From Deltaproteobacteria bacterium HGW-Deltaproteobacteria-15 (lineage in GTDB: Bacteria; Desulfobacterota; DSM-4660; Desulfatiglandales; HGW-15): DNA of 64,000 nucleotides. Numbering within the stretch: the first letter of the stretch is position 1; every line of letters begins with the position of its first letter. Position numbers and translations under genes: made by a program. The notes below the pieces were generated by a model. The model ran no database searches. It worked only from the letters and a program-made list of their open reading frames with translations, and was not told the DNA's origin. Below, one piece after another: positions 26,006-34,789 of the stretch. The stretch covers positions 1 to 64,000 of the forward strand of contig PHBH01000032.1 of the NCBI GenBank assembly GCA_002840535.1, in the 5' to 3' direction.

Positions 26006-26194
26006 ATGTCAAAGAGAAAATACAGAGTCAGGGCCGAATGCCCGGCCTGTGCTTGCGGAGATGTGACCTTCCTCGGCCCTGAAAAGCTGAGGGAGAAGTT
26101 CATCGGCGATGAAAAGGAAGTCGATATTCTATGTCCCATGTGCGGGACAAAGCACAAAGGCAGGATAGAAGAGGAGACCGAAGAGGCGAAATAG
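26006..26194 (+). CDS. Small zinc-ribbon-like protein
   Basis: A 62-residue protein with CPAC (and a neighbouring Cys) near residue 14 and CPMC near residue 46, consistent with one zinc or iron site. The family is unknown to me. ATG 26006 has AAGGAGG six bases upstream; an in-frame ATG at 25988 overlaps the previous stop. It lies inside the oxygen-defence operon. Confidence 0.7.
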   Translation: MSKRKYRVRAECPACACGDVTFLGPEKLREKFIGDEKEVDILCPMCGTKHKGRIEEETEEAK

Positions 26195-26223
26195 GCTCTG
26201 AAGCCTTCGAACGGAGGTTTGAG

Positions 26224-26664
26224 ATGGGTAAAGCGCTCGTGATTTTTTCAACGAGAACAGGAGAGACCAAAGGCATAGCCGAACTGATCGCAGAGGGAAT
26301 CCGCATGGAGGGCTCGACGGCGAAGACCGCCGCCATTTCCGAGATCAAGAATGAAGCGGACTTTGGCGGGTACGATGCCTACGTCTTTGGTTCTGCCACC
26401 TACCATGGCGAGATGATGCAGTCCATGAAAACCATGCTTTTTCTGGCTGAGAAGGCCGAACTGCAAGGAAAGGTAGGAGGTTCGTTCGGAGCCTTCGGGT
26501 GGAGCGGGGAAGCCCCCGATCGCATCTATGAAACCATGAAGAATATTTTTAGAATGGAAATGGTCAGCGGTCCTCTCCGGCTCAAGTCTCGTCGGCTGGA
26601 TGGAGGCATCCAGATGGCTCAGACGTATGGGAAGGAGATAGGGAAAAGGATCAAGGACCGATAA
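26224..26664 (+). CDS. Flavodoxin
   Basis: A 146-residue FMN-binding electron carrier. The phosphate loop is FSTRTGETKGIAELI (about residues 8-22), followed by the loops FGSATYHGEM and GAFGWSGEAPD that surround the flavin. ATG 26224 has GGAGG six bases upstream; the upstream extension of the frame overlaps the previous gene and is not homologous. It is one of several low-potential carriers in this operon. Confidence 0.9.
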   Translation: MGKALVIFSTRTGETKGIAELIAEGIRMEGSTAKTAAISEIKNEADFGGYDAYVFGSATYHGEMMQSMKTMLFLAEKAELQGKVGGSFGAFGWSGEAPDRIYETMKNIFRMEMVSGPLRLKSRRLDGGIQMAQTYGKEIGKRIKDR

Positions 26665-26701
26665 ATGCGTTGCTTTTCTAGATGGAGAAAGGAGCGGGAA
26701 C

Positions 26702-26905
26702 ATGACGACACCGAGGCACTGCCCAGGATTCGAATCGTTTAAGAACTTGAAGTCTTTTGACTGCAGGTGCCCTTCCTGCGGCAAGGAGAAGGAAATCTTC
26801 TCTGATGAATTCGACAAGAAGCACATCTGTTCGGGATGCGGGAAAGAGATTGATTTCACCCAGTGCAGTCTGGAGGGCGCCGGCAGTGAGGCGGACCCTC
26901 GATGA
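26702..26905 (+). CDS. Small zinc-ribbon protein
   Basis: A 67-residue protein with two clear pairs, CPSC (about residue 23) and CSGC (about residue 43), plus three scattered cysteines. It is probably a zinc ribbon or one-iron protein; I recognise no family. ATG 26702 is preceded by AAGGAG. Confidence 0.7.
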   Translation: MTTPRHCPGFESFKNLKSFDCRCPSCGKEKEIFSDEFDKKHICSGCGKEIDFTQCSLEGAGSEADPR

Positions 26906-26915
26906 GAGAATAGAC

Positions 26916-27143
26916 ATGAGGCGGTTTGAATACGAGATTACGCGATATCCCAGCGAAGAGTTTACAACACTCGTTTACTCCTGCACGGGTGACGGGAGTT
27001 GCTCCTTAAATGACGTACCTCTTGACCAGGTTGAAGTTCTAAAGGGGATATTGAATGACAGTGGTACGAAAGGCTGGCAATTATTGCAGTTGATCTTTGC
27101 GAAGGATGGAATCGTCGCCTTCTGGAAAAGGGAGATCGACTAA
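26916..27143 (+). CDS. DUF4177-like small protein
   Basis: A 75-residue protein with the DUF4177 pattern: an aromatic start (RRFEYEITRYP), then LNDSGTKGWQLLQLIF, and the ending IVAFWKRE. The function of this family is unknown. It begins ten bases after the zinc-ribbon gene and is followed by CooS after 40 bases. A longer open frame upstream overlaps the zinc-ribbon gene and has no homology. Confidence 0.72.
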   Translation: MRRFEYEITRYPSEEFTTLVYSCTGDGSCSLNDVPLDQVEVLKGILNDSGTKGWQLLQLIFAKDGIVAFWKREID

Positions 27144-27183
27144 GAATATTTTTCAAATGAAGGGGCACTAAAGGAGTGAATGC

Positions 27184-29160
27184 ATGGAAAAGGACAAGGC
27201 CAAAGAAAAGGAAACCAAAAAGCTCAATATCAAGGAAGTCACCACCTGTGACGCAACCGCTCAGATGCTGAGAAAAGCGGAGAGGGATGGCGTTGAAACA
27301 GCCTTTCACCGGGCAGCGGATATGAAAGCCTGCCCCATCGGCGCGGATTCGGCCTGCTGCAAACACTGCGCTATGGGCCCCTGCCGGTTGATTTCCAAGG
27401 ACCCTTATGCCAAAGTGGGAGTCTGCGGGGCTACCATAGACACCATCCAGTCGAGAAACTTCGCCCGGATGATTGCAGCCGGCGCAGCCGCCCACACGGA
27501 TCACGGAATGAGCATGCTGGACCTCTTCAGAGAGGTGGTGAACGGCCACATCAAGGACTATGGAATCAAAGACCCGATCAAGCTCGAGGCCGTTGCCCGG
27601 GAGATCGGAATCGAGACAGAGGGGCGCGAGATCAAGGATATCGCCCTGGACCTGTACAAGGAGCTTGAGCGCACCTATACCCAGGTAGAGGGGGAGATTC
27701 CTTTTGCGAAGCGGGTGCCTCCCAAGACCCTGGAGACCTGGCGTAAACACGGCGTGGTTCCCCGGGGCGCCATGCGGGAGATCATGGAACTGATGCACCG
27801 GACCCACATGGGCGTGGACCAGCACTATGAAAACATCACCACGCAATCCAGCCGTACCGCCCTTTCCGACGGCTGGGGGGGGTCCATGGTGGCAACCGAG
27901 ATTTCCGATATCCTCTTCGGAACGCCGACCCCGGTGAAGGCCGAAGTCAACATGGGCTGCCTCAAGGAAGATCAGGTGAACATCATCATCCACGGCCACG
28001 AGCCCAATCTGTTCGAATCCATGTTGGATTCGGTGAATGACCCGGGCCTGATCCAGGCGGCAAAAGAGGCCGGCGCCAATGGGATCAACCTGGTGGGCAT
28101 GTGCTGCTCGGGTGCGGAAATGCTCTGCAGGCACGGGATTCCCCATGCCGGGAACTTCATGTCCACGGAAGCGATCCTCGTGACGGGCGCAGTGGACGCC
28201 ATGGGTGTGGATGTGCAGTGCATCAAGCAGGGCCTAGCCAAGGTGGCGGATTGTTACGGGACAAGGCTTTTCACCACCAACCCGCGCTGCCGGATCGAAG
28301 GGGTGGAGCATATCCAGTTCCATGAGGACAAAGCCAGGGAGTGTACGGATGCGATTGTGGAGCACGCCATCATTAGATTCAAAAACCGGAAAACCCCCGT
28401 CGAGATCCCGAACATCAGGAACTACGGCATTCACGGCTTTTCCCACGAGTACATCAACTACATGCTCGGGGGAACCTTCCGGGGGTCCTACACTCCTCTG
28501 AACGACAACATCATCAACGGCAGGATTCGGGGCGTTGCCGGGGTCGTGGGATGTACCAACCCGCGGGTCAAGCAGGATTATGTCCATGTGGAACTGGTCA
28601 AAGAGCTGATCAGAAACGATGTGCTGGTTGTGCAGACCGGGTGTTCGCAGATCGCCCTGGCCAAAGCAGGCCTGTACACGCCGGAAGCGGCCCACCTGGC
28701 AGGCAGCGGGCTCAGGGAGGTGTGCGAGACCGTGGGAATGCCTCCGGTGCTGGGCGTCGGCTCCTGCGTGGACAACAGCCGGATTCTCATTGCCTGCTCG
28801 GAGATGGTGCGGGTCGGCGGTCTCGGCAGCAGCATTGCCGATCTGCCGGTAGCAGGGGCGGCACCGGAGTGGATGAGCGAGAAGGCGATCTCCATCGGCC
28901 AATACTTTGTAGCCTCAGGCGTATTCACGGTTTTCGGGGTCACTTTCCCCATTGTGGAAGGAACCAGGTTCCACCAGCACCTCTTCGACGGCCTGGAATC
29001 CCTCGGCTTCGGAAAATGGGGATTTGCAGTGGACCCGCATGAGATGGCCCGCATGATGATCAGCCACATCGACAAAAAGAGGAAGGCCCTCGGGCTGGAC
29101 AAAACCAGGGAGAGGGTGCTCATGGATATGGCTGCCAGGCAGAAACTGGAGGCTGCATAG
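27184..29160 (+). CDS. cooS: Anaerobic carbon monoxide dehydrogenase catalytic subunit
   Basis: Interconverts CO and CO2 at a Ni-Fe-S C-cluster. The 658 residues fit monofunctional CooS. C50, C58, C59, C62, C67 and C81 reproduce exactly the spacing of the D- and B-cluster cysteines of Carboxydothermus CODH-II. C-cluster ligand regions are present: the IIIHGHEP histidine, [27 protein letters not shown] and [10 protein letters not shown]. The ATG lies behind AAAGGAGTG. No cooC, cooF or acetyl-CoA synthase gene is nearby; a rubredoxin gene follows 62 bases later. Confidence 0.97.
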   Translation: MEKDKAKEKETKKLNIKEVTTCDATAQMLRKAERDGVETAFHRAADMKACPIGADSACCKHCAMGPCRLISKDPYAKVGVCGATIDTIQSRNFARMIAAGAAAHTDHGMSMLDLFREVVNGHIKDYGIKDPIKLEAVAREIGIETEGREIKDIALDLYKELERTYTQVEGEIPFAKRVPPKTLETWRKHGVVPRGAMREIMELMHRTHMGVDQHYENITTQSSRTALSDGWGGSMVATEISDILFGTPTPVKAEVNMGCLKEDQVNIIIHGHEPNLFESMLDSVNDPGLIQAAKEAGANGINLVGMCCSGAEMLCRHGIPHAGNFMSTEAILVTGAVDAMGVDVQCIKQGLAKVADCYGTRLFTTNPRCRIEGVEHIQFHEDKARECTDAIVEHAIIRFKNRKTPVEIPNIRNYGIHGFSHEYINYMLGGTFRGSYTPLNDNIINGRIRGVAGVVGCTNPRVKQDYVHVELVKELIRNDVLVVQTGCSQIALAKAGLYTPEAAHLAGSGLREVCETVGMPPVLGVGSCVDNSRILIACSEMVRVGGLGSSIADLPVAGAAPEWMSEKAISIGQYFVASGVFTVFGVTFPIVEGTRFHQHLFDGLESLGFGKWGFAVDPHEMARMMISHIDKKRKALGLDKTRERVLMDMAARQKLEAA

Positions 29161-29222
29161 TCGGCAACGGGAAAGGAATACGCACAACAACCAAAGCATT
29201 GAACTCAAAGGAGGAGCGATTA

Positions 29223-29384
29223 ATGGACAAGTACGTATGTACGGTATGCGGTTATGTGTATGATCCTGCAGATGGAGATCCTGACAACGGCGTTGCGCCT
29301 GGAACGGCTTTTGACGACATACCGGACACCTGGACGTGCCCTGTTTGCGGCGCGGGCAAGAGTGAGTTTGAAAAGGAGGCGTAA
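29223..29384 (+). CDS. Rubredoxin
   Basis: A 53-residue classical rubredoxin with [10 protein letters not shown] and CPVCGAGK, both pairs C-x2-C. The aromatic core residues (Y4, Y11, Y13, W37) are in place. ATG 29223 follows AAAGGAGGAGCG. Its location after cooS and before a histidine kinase and a diiron flavoprotein makes it the likely donor for the flavoprotein, as rubredoxin is for Roo in Desulfovibrio. Confidence 0.95.
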   Translation: MDKYVCTVCGYVYDPADGDPDNGVAPGTAFDDIPDTWTCPVCGAGKSEFEKEA

Positions 29385-29389
29385 AGCAA

Positions 29390-30475
29390 GTGAGTGATCC
29401 TCAAGATGAGGAGCACAGGCTGGCCATCCTGAAGCGAGCTGTCGAGAACACCAATGAAGCCTTTGTCACCATTGACAGCCATCACAGGGTAATTTTTTTC
29501 AACAAGGCGGCGGAGAGGATTTTTGGCTACCACAGAGAGGAGGTGCTCGGCCATGATCTGGATGTGATCATGTCTCCCACCTGCAGCAGCAATCACCGCA
29601 AAGCCGTCGAACAGTACATTGCGACAGGAGTCCCGAAGCGCATTGGTCACGCGACCGAGATCATGGCAGTCCGCAAAAACGGGGAGAGCTTTCCGGCAAA
29701 CATCTCCTTCTCCGTGTCTCATCTGGAGCAGGAGATGTTTTTCACCGGAATTGTAAGGGATCTCACCGAGACCCGCGACCTTCGAGAACTGGTGAGAAAA
29801 TCGGAACGGCTGGCTTCCTTAGGCCAGCTGGTCGCCGAGATCACCCATGAGATCAAGAATCCTTTGATGATCATCGGGGGATTCGCACGACAGTTGTCGA
29901 GAGACCTGGAGGAGGACGGCGGAAAGCAGAAGAAGCTGGGCGTCATCGTTGACGAGATTGCCAGGCTGGAGCAGCTTCTGAACGAGTTGAGGAACCTCTA
30001 TCTGCCAAGAAGACTGGAGTTCAAGGAGATCGATGTCGTCCACCTGCTAAGAGGAATTGGGGATCTCGTGTCGGCGGAATGCGAGAGACGCAGGATCCGC
30101 CTGGTGCTTGAGGTTCCTGACGAACCGCTCCTTTTGCAGGGAGACAAGGATAAGTTGAAAGAGGTTGTCCTCAATCTTATCCGGAACTCGATCGAGGCCA
30201 TGGAGAAGGGCGGGACACTTCGGCTCGGCACCCGGGTTCTCGAACACGAACTGGAAATTCTGGTAGAAGACCAGGGGTGCGGGATCCCGGTCTCCGAACA
30301 GGCCAAAATCTTTTCCCCCTTCCACACCACCAAACCGCGTGGGACGGGGCTGGGCCTGAGCATATGCAAGAGGATCATGGAAGAGCACCCCGGGGGCAGC
30401 TTAACCTTTGAGAGCGAACCCGGGAAAGGCACAACCTTCAAGCTCACAATGGCGATCTCCGGAGCGAAAAATTGA
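29390..30475 (+). CDS. Soluble PAS histidine kinase (orphan)
   Basis: A 361-residue kinase with no membrane helix: PAS domain (about 12-130; FFNKAAERIFGYHREEVLG), H-box SLGQLVAEITHEIKNPLMII (about 143-162), and a HATPase domain with N-box NLIRNSIEAM, G1 DQGCGIP and G2 GTGLGLSICK. It starts with GTG five bases after rubredoxin, so the two are co-translated. There is no response regulator in the window; the sigma-54 activator at 21586 lacks a receiver. A cytoplasmic redox or flavin/haem signal is likely. Confidence 0.92.
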   Translation: MSDPQDEEHRLAILKRAVENTNEAFVTIDSHHRVIFFNKAAERIFGYHREEVLGHDLDVIMSPTCSSNHRKAVEQYIATGVPKRIGHATEIMAVRKNGESFPANISFSVSHLEQEMFFTGIVRDLTETRDLRELVRKSERLASLGQLVAEITHEIKNPLMIIGGFARQLSRDLEEDGGKQKKLGVIVDEIARLEQLLNELRNLYLPRRLEFKEIDVVHLLRGIGDLVSAECERRRIRLVLEVPDEPLLLQGDKDKLKEVVLNLIRNSIEAMEKGGTLRLGTRVLEHELEILVEDQGCGIPVSEQAKIFSPFHTTKPRGTGLGLSICKRIMEEHPGGSLTFESEPGKGTTFKLTMAISGAKN

Positions 30476-30551
30476 GAAGATCCGCCACAAAGACACAAAG
30501 GCACGAAGAAGTCAGGACATAGACGGCGATCAAATAGAAAATGAGGATGAG

Positions 30552-31733
30552 ATGAAACCTTTCGAAGTGGCCAAAGACATTTACTGGGTAGGAGCAATCG
30601 ACTGGAACATTCGCGACTTTCACGGTTATTCCGTTCATAATGGCACGACATACAATGCCTTCCTGATCATGGATGAGAAGGTCACACTCATCGATGCGGT
30701 CAAGAAGGAGTTTGCAGACAAGCTGATCGAAAACATCGCCGAAATCGTGGATCCGAGGAAAATCGACTACGTGATCAGCAATCACACGGAAATGGACCAC
30801 TCCGGCGGTCTTGCCAGGGTCATGCACAAGGTCGGCGAGGATAAACCCCTTTTCTGTTCAAGCATTGGACAAAAGAGCCTTTCCCGGCACTTTCCTCAGA
30901 AGTGGAATTACCGGGCTGTCAAAGATGGTGAGGAACTGAAGATCGGGAAAAGGACCTTGGCTTTTCTGGAGACGAGGATGCTCCACTGGCCGGACAGCAT
31001 GTTCACCTATGCGAAGGAAGACAAGATCCTGTTCTCCAGCGACGCATTCGGCCAGCACTACGCCGGGACCGAGAGGTTTGATGACGAGATCGGTGAAGCC
31101 ATCATGCCGCATGCACGAAAGTACTTCGCCAATATCCTGCTCCTCTATTCCCCGCTGATCCTGAAGCTGGTGGACAAGGTCCAGGAGATGGGGCTCGCCC
31201 TCGACATGATCTGCCCGGATCACGGGATCCTGTGGAGAAAGGAACCCCTTAAGATCGTGCAGGCCTATGTCGAATGGAGCCGGCAAAACCCGAAGAGAAA
31301 GGCTCTCGTTATCTATGACACGATGTGGCACAGCACCGAACTGATGGCGGAGACAATCGTGGAGTCCCTGGTACAGGAAGGGGTCGATGCGAAACCTTAT
31401 CATCTGCGCCGCTGGGATCGAAGCGACATCATGACCGAGATCCTTGACGCGGGGGCAGTCATCGTGGGGTCTCCCACGCTGAACAATTGCATGTTCCCCA
31501 CGGTCAGCGACTTTCTATGCTATATGAAAGGGCTGAAGCCGATCAATAAATTGGGTGCGGCTTTCGGTTCATATGGTTGGAGTGGCGAGGCGACCAAGCT
31601 GATCGCCAAGGAATTGGAAGAGGCGAAGTTCAAGCTTGTCGACCAGGTCAAGCTCCAGTATGTGCCCGACAGGAGCGGATTGGAGGCCTGTCGCGAGCTC
31701 GGGAAAAAGATAGCGGCAGAACTCCCGAAGTAA
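30552..31733 (+). CDS. fprA: A-type flavodiiron protein (FprA / rubredoxin:oxygen oxidoreductase)
   Basis: Reduces O2 to water (or NO in some members) with electrons from rubredoxin. The 393 residues have a beta-lactamase-like diiron domain followed by a flavodoxin domain from about residue 253. The diiron ligands H78-x-E80-x-D82 (with H83), H145, D164 and H224 match the known spacing. The FMN loop reads YDTMWHSTELMAE and the later loop FGSYGWSGEA. ATG 30552 has GAGGA upstream; earlier in-frame codons lie in an intergenic repeat arm. No rubredoxin domain is fused to the C-terminus. Confidence 0.96.
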   Translation: MKPFEVAKDIYWVGAIDWNIRDFHGYSVHNGTTYNAFLIMDEKVTLIDAVKKEFADKLIENIAEIVDPRKIDYVISNHTEMDHSGGLARVMHKVGEDKPLFCSSIGQKSLSRHFPQKWNYRAVKDGEELKIGKRTLAFLETRMLHWPDSMFTYAKEDKILFSSDAFGQHYAGTERFDDEIGEAIMPHARKYFANILLLYSPLILKLVDKVQEMGLALDMICPDHGILWRKEPLKIVQAYVEWSRQNPKRKALVIYDTMWHSTELMAETIVESLVQEGVDAKPYHLRRWDRSDIMTEILDAGAVIVGSPTLNNCMFPTVSDFLCYMKGLKPINKLGAAFGSYGWSGEATKLIAKELEEAKFKLVDQVKLQYVPDRSGLEACRELGKKIAAELPK

Positions 31734-31815
31734 CGATGGTGAATAGTGGAAACGGTTATTGTCTTTGTAAAAGCGAGTATTAGATTCACAGGAGATCTGA
31801 AAGGGCGGGGCGGCC

Positions 31816-32172
31816 ATGGCAGAGGAAAAGAAGAAATGTAGTGACTGCGACTGCTGCCAATCGTGCAGCAAGGATCGCTGCCGCTTGTGCCGGAAGGGAC
31901 CTGTGAAAGAAAAGGAGTTTTCACTGGGGAGATCTTTTACATACGGGGCGTATCTCGAGTGGAAGGAAAAGCAGGACAAAAGGACCCTCCACATTGACCG
32001 TGCCGAATGCACGGATTGCGAATCCTGTGTAAGTCTTTGCCCTTCCGTGTTCAGCAGGAACGAGGAGACAGGCTTTATCGAAATAGAGGATTCGGCACCC
32101 TATCCGGAAGAGGATATTCGCCGTGCGATGTGCATGTGCCCCGCTGATTGCATTCAGTGGGAGGAGAACTGA
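31816..32172 (+). CDS. Ferredoxin with Cys-rich N-terminus
   Basis: A 118-residue protein. Residues 62-118 form a [4Fe-4S] ferredoxin domain (C65, C68, C71, C75 and C106, C108, C112). Residues 1-25 carry seven more cysteines (C8, C11, C13, C14, C17, C22, C25), a pattern I do not recognise from ordinary ferredoxins, which could hold a second cluster. The ATG lies after GAAAGGGCGGGG. The molybdenum enzyme gene follows after 17 bases, making this a candidate redox partner. Confidence 0.85.
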   Translation: MAEEKKKCSDCDCCQSCSKDRCRLCRKGPVKEKEFSLGRSFTYGAYLEWKEKQDKRTLHIDRAECTDCESCVSLCPSVFSRNEETGFIEIEDSAPYPEEDIRRAMCMCPADCIQWEEN

Positions 32173-32189
32173 CGAAGGTAGGAGGGGTC

Positions 32190-32849
32190 ATGGCCAAGCA
32201 TCGGCGCCGACGGTTTCTGAAGACAGTGCTCGGCTTTGTTAGCGGGGCTTTTTTCTTTCAAAGCTCTTTGCTGAGAGGTCTGGCTGCTGCCGCAGGAAAG
32301 ATCATTCTCCCGAGAGGTACGGATAGAAAGACCCTCCTGGACAAGAATCCCGCAACACTGGACACCACCCATCTCGATATCACTCCTCTCGAAGAGTTCG
32401 GCAACATGGGTCTCTCGGATCACCGCACGGATCTGGAAAAGTGGAGGCTGACAGTTGCTGGTGCCGTGAAGAAGCCCCTTGCCCTCTCTTTTGAACAAAT
32501 CCTCTCCATCCCTCCTGTTGAGAGGGATGTGCTCCTGATCTGCCCCGGTTTCTTTGCCAATCACGGTTCATGGAAAGGAGTTCCTATCGACAGATTGCTG
32601 TTGATGGCGGAGGCGGAGACAGGAATCACCCACATTACCATCAAAGGACCCGAGGGGACCTATCAAACGACCAAGCGATTCCCTATGAATGACGCAATCT
32701 CTCATAAGGTCTTTCTTGCCTATGAGGTAAATGGGAGAGGGCTTCCCGAGAAACACGGGTTTCCGCTGCGCACGGTTGCAGAGGGGTATTATGGCTATGA
32801 TTGGGTGAAGTACGTCCATCGGATAGAAGCCGAGAAGATCAAAGAATGA
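32190..32849 (+). CDS. Tat-exported sulfite-oxidase-fold molybdopterin oxidoreductase
   Basis: A 219-residue protein of the sulfite oxidase/MsrP (YedY) fold. The N-terminus RRRRFLKTVLGFVSGAFFF has the RRxFLK twin-arginine motif and a hydrophobic stretch, so it should be exported folded with its cofactor. The Mo-ligating cysteine is probably C118 in LLICPGFFANHGSWKGVP; YYGYDWVKYVH ends the domain. It is shorter than MsrP (about 300) and has no MsrQ-type membrane partner here. ATG 32190 follows AGGAGGGG. Confidence 0.83.
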   Translation: MAKHRRRRFLKTVLGFVSGAFFFQSSLLRGLAAAAGKIILPRGTDRKTLLDKNPATLDTTHLDITPLEEFGNMGLSDHRTDLEKWRLTVAGAVKKPLALSFEQILSIPPVERDVLLICPGFFANHGSWKGVPIDRLLLMAEAETGITHITIKGPEGTYQTTKRFPMNDAISHKVFLAYEVNGRGLPEKHGFPLRTVAEGYYGYDWVKYVHRIEAEKIKE

Positions 32850-33049
32850 AATCCGGGCATGAGCTTTCCCCAGTTCGTCTTCGTTTTTGAAAAGAGACCC
32901 CCAGGCCCAACCTCATCAACTCTTTGTTTCATAGAGCTAAAGTGTTAAGATGATTTAAATTTTGGTCATCAGGGATCGTTTCGAAAGCCAATTGTCTCTG
33001 CCTTTGTCCGGAAGGCCGGGAGTTCCATGCCGCACTACGAGGATTGACA

Positions 33050-34060
33050 ATGCCGAAAAAGGGCGGAAAAGAGTCGGTGGTACTTGCAGCGGATATCGGA
33101 GGGACCAAGACCCACCTTGGATTGTTTGTGATGGCCGGGACAAGGCCTGATCCTGTGGTGATCAAAACGTACTCGAGCCGCGAGGTAAAGCGTGTGGAGG
33201 AAATTGTCGAGCGCTTCGTCTCCAACCATAAAACGCAGGTTCTCTCGGCTTGTCTGGGCATAGCCGGCCCAGTCTATGATGGCGTCTGCAGGACAACCAA
33301 CCTCCCGTGGATAGTATCCGAAGTCGGTATCAAGAGAAGATTCAACTGGCCTCACGTCCGGCTCATCAACGATCTGGTGGCTACGGCTTCCGCGATCCCT
33401 TTACTGAAAAAAGGTGAGACCATGATCCTGAACGGAGCTACTCTCCAGAAAGGACAAAACATTGCCCTCCTGGCACCCGGTACCGGCCTTGGTCAGGCCG
33501 TCCTGGTTTTCCACCGGGGGGGGTACGTTCCTCTTGCCTCGGAAGGGGGACATGTGGATTTCGGTCCCAGGAACGAGGAGGAAATCAGGCTGTGGCGTTT
33601 CCTTCAAAAACAGTTTGGTCACGTGAGTCCGGAAAGGATTGTCTCCGGCCCGGGTCTTGTCAATATCTACATGTGGCTGAAACACTCCACCCATGCCAAG
33701 GAGCCCCCATGGCTGAAGAAAATGTTTGCTGAAATGGATCCCGGAAGGGTGATTACAGAGACCGGTCTTCGCAATGAACATCCGCTTTGCACCGAAGCCC
33801 TTCAAATGTTCATCTCCAGTTTTGGCGCTGTGGCTGGTAATCTGGCGCTCACAAGCACGGCCAGGGGCGGAGTTTTTCTTGGAGGTGGAATCCCTCCCAA
33901 GATCGTTTCGGCCCTGGAGCAGGGGCCGTTCATGGAGGCCTTCACGAACAAGGGAAGATTCAGCGATTACATGGAAGAAGTCCCGGTCAGGGTGATCCTT
34001 AATGAAAGAAGCGCTTTAATCGGCGCAGCTCGCGTTGCATTTGAAATGATCGATGGATAG
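33050..34060 (+). CDS. glk: Glucokinase (ROK-unrelated Glk family)
   Basis: A 336-residue ATP-dependent glucokinase. The phosphate-1 loop is DIGGTKTHLGLF (about residues 15-26), the substrate segment is RLINDLVATA, and the phosphate-2 region is APGTGLGQAVL; SEGGHVDFGPR matches the Glk-type histidine segment. Length and order fit the bacterial Glk family. ATG 33050 has GAGGA six bases upstream. It is separated from the redox operon by 200 bases without an obvious terminator. Confidence 0.92.
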   Translation: MPKKGGKESVVLAADIGGTKTHLGLFVMAGTRPDPVVIKTYSSREVKRVEEIVERFVSNHKTQVLSACLGIAGPVYDGVCRTTNLPWIVSEVGIKRRFNWPHVRLINDLVATASAIPLLKKGETMILNGATLQKGQNIALLAPGTGLGQAVLVFHRGGYVPLASEGGHVDFGPRNEEEIRLWRFLQKQFGHVSPERIVSGPGLVNIYMWLKHSTHAKEPPWLKKMFAEMDPGRVITETGLRNEHPLCTEALQMFISSFGAVAGNLALTSTARGGVFLGGGIPPKIVSALEQGPFMEAFTNKGRFSDYMEEVPVRVILNERSALIGAARVAFEMIDG

Positions 34061-34125
34061 GAAAAAGCTCAAAGACTCAAGGGTAAACATAGCCGCTTCC
34101 CCCGGCGGGCAGCTTGATCTAGGGA

Positions 34126-34575
34126 TCACTTGCGGGAGGTGTCGGAGGCAACCAGGCGGATCTCATCGCCGACCCGGATGGTTCCACCCTTGAGGACCCG
34201 TGCAAACACCCCTTCGCGGGGCATGATGCAGTCCCCGGCAAGATAGAAAATGGCGCATTTCTGGTGGCATTCCTTGCCGATCTGGGTGACCTCCACAAGG
34301 GCGGAATCGCCGAGTTGAAATTGAGTGCCTATGGGAACATTCTGCCAGTCTATGCCCAATGTAGCGATGTTTTCGGCGAAATCGCCGAAGTCCACTTTCA
34401 GGCCCCTGTCCTTTGCCTTTTCTATGCTTTCCGCTGCAAGGAAGCTGACCTGTCGGTGCCATTGTCCTGCATGGGCATCGTTCTCCAGCCCGTGCTCCTG
34501 GACGAGGACCGCCTCGTCAACCTGGGTTTTTCGTGTTCCCTTCTTGCGACTTGTGGAGATCGAAACGATTTTCAT
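34126..34575 (-). CDS. MOSC domain protein
   Basis: A 149-residue stand-alone MOSC domain, a fold used to handle the molybdenum cofactor sulfur. The family features are EHGLENDAHAG, the segment FAENIATLGID, and a conserved cysteine in IGKECHQKC. The C-terminal half (MPREGVFARVLKGGTIRVGDEI) is complete. It may serve the molybdenum enzyme 1.3 kb away, although it lies on the other strand. Confidence 0.88.
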   Translation of the reverse strand: MKIVSISTSRKKGTRKTQVDEAVLVQEHGLENDAHAGQWHRQVSFLAAESIEKAKDRGLKVDFGDFAENIATLGIDWQNVPIGTQFQLGDSALVEVTQIGKECHQKCAIFYLAGDCIMPREGVFARVLKGGTIRVGDEIRLVASDTSRK

Positions 34576-34662
34576 GCGCGGGATACCTCAAAAAGGTGGA
34601 TTTCTTGGTGACAACTTTATGAAACAGATGAAGCCTGCATATTCTAGCTGAAAATGTCCTGC

Positions 34663-34677
34663 TCGCAGGTTGCTCAA
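34663..34677. repeat. Single arm of the TCGCAGGTTGCT repeat
   Basis: TCGCAGGTTGCTCAA repeats the left end of the long palindrome at 15627-15757. Only this arm remains here, so it is a truncated or decayed copy. Confidence 0.6.
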
Positions 34678-34789
34678 TCTAAGAATAGCCGAGCCTGCGT
34701 CGGGTATCAAGTCCTCTTCGCCGGAAGAATACTTGTTGCTGCAGGATAGCTGTGAGTACAGACATGAAAATTTGCAAAGGAGACCTGAG

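Noticed and set aside
26962..28146. 394-codon open frame opposite cooS
   Set aside because: It is a frame shadow of a GC-rich, well-conserved gene; its translation has no domain and no ribosome site.
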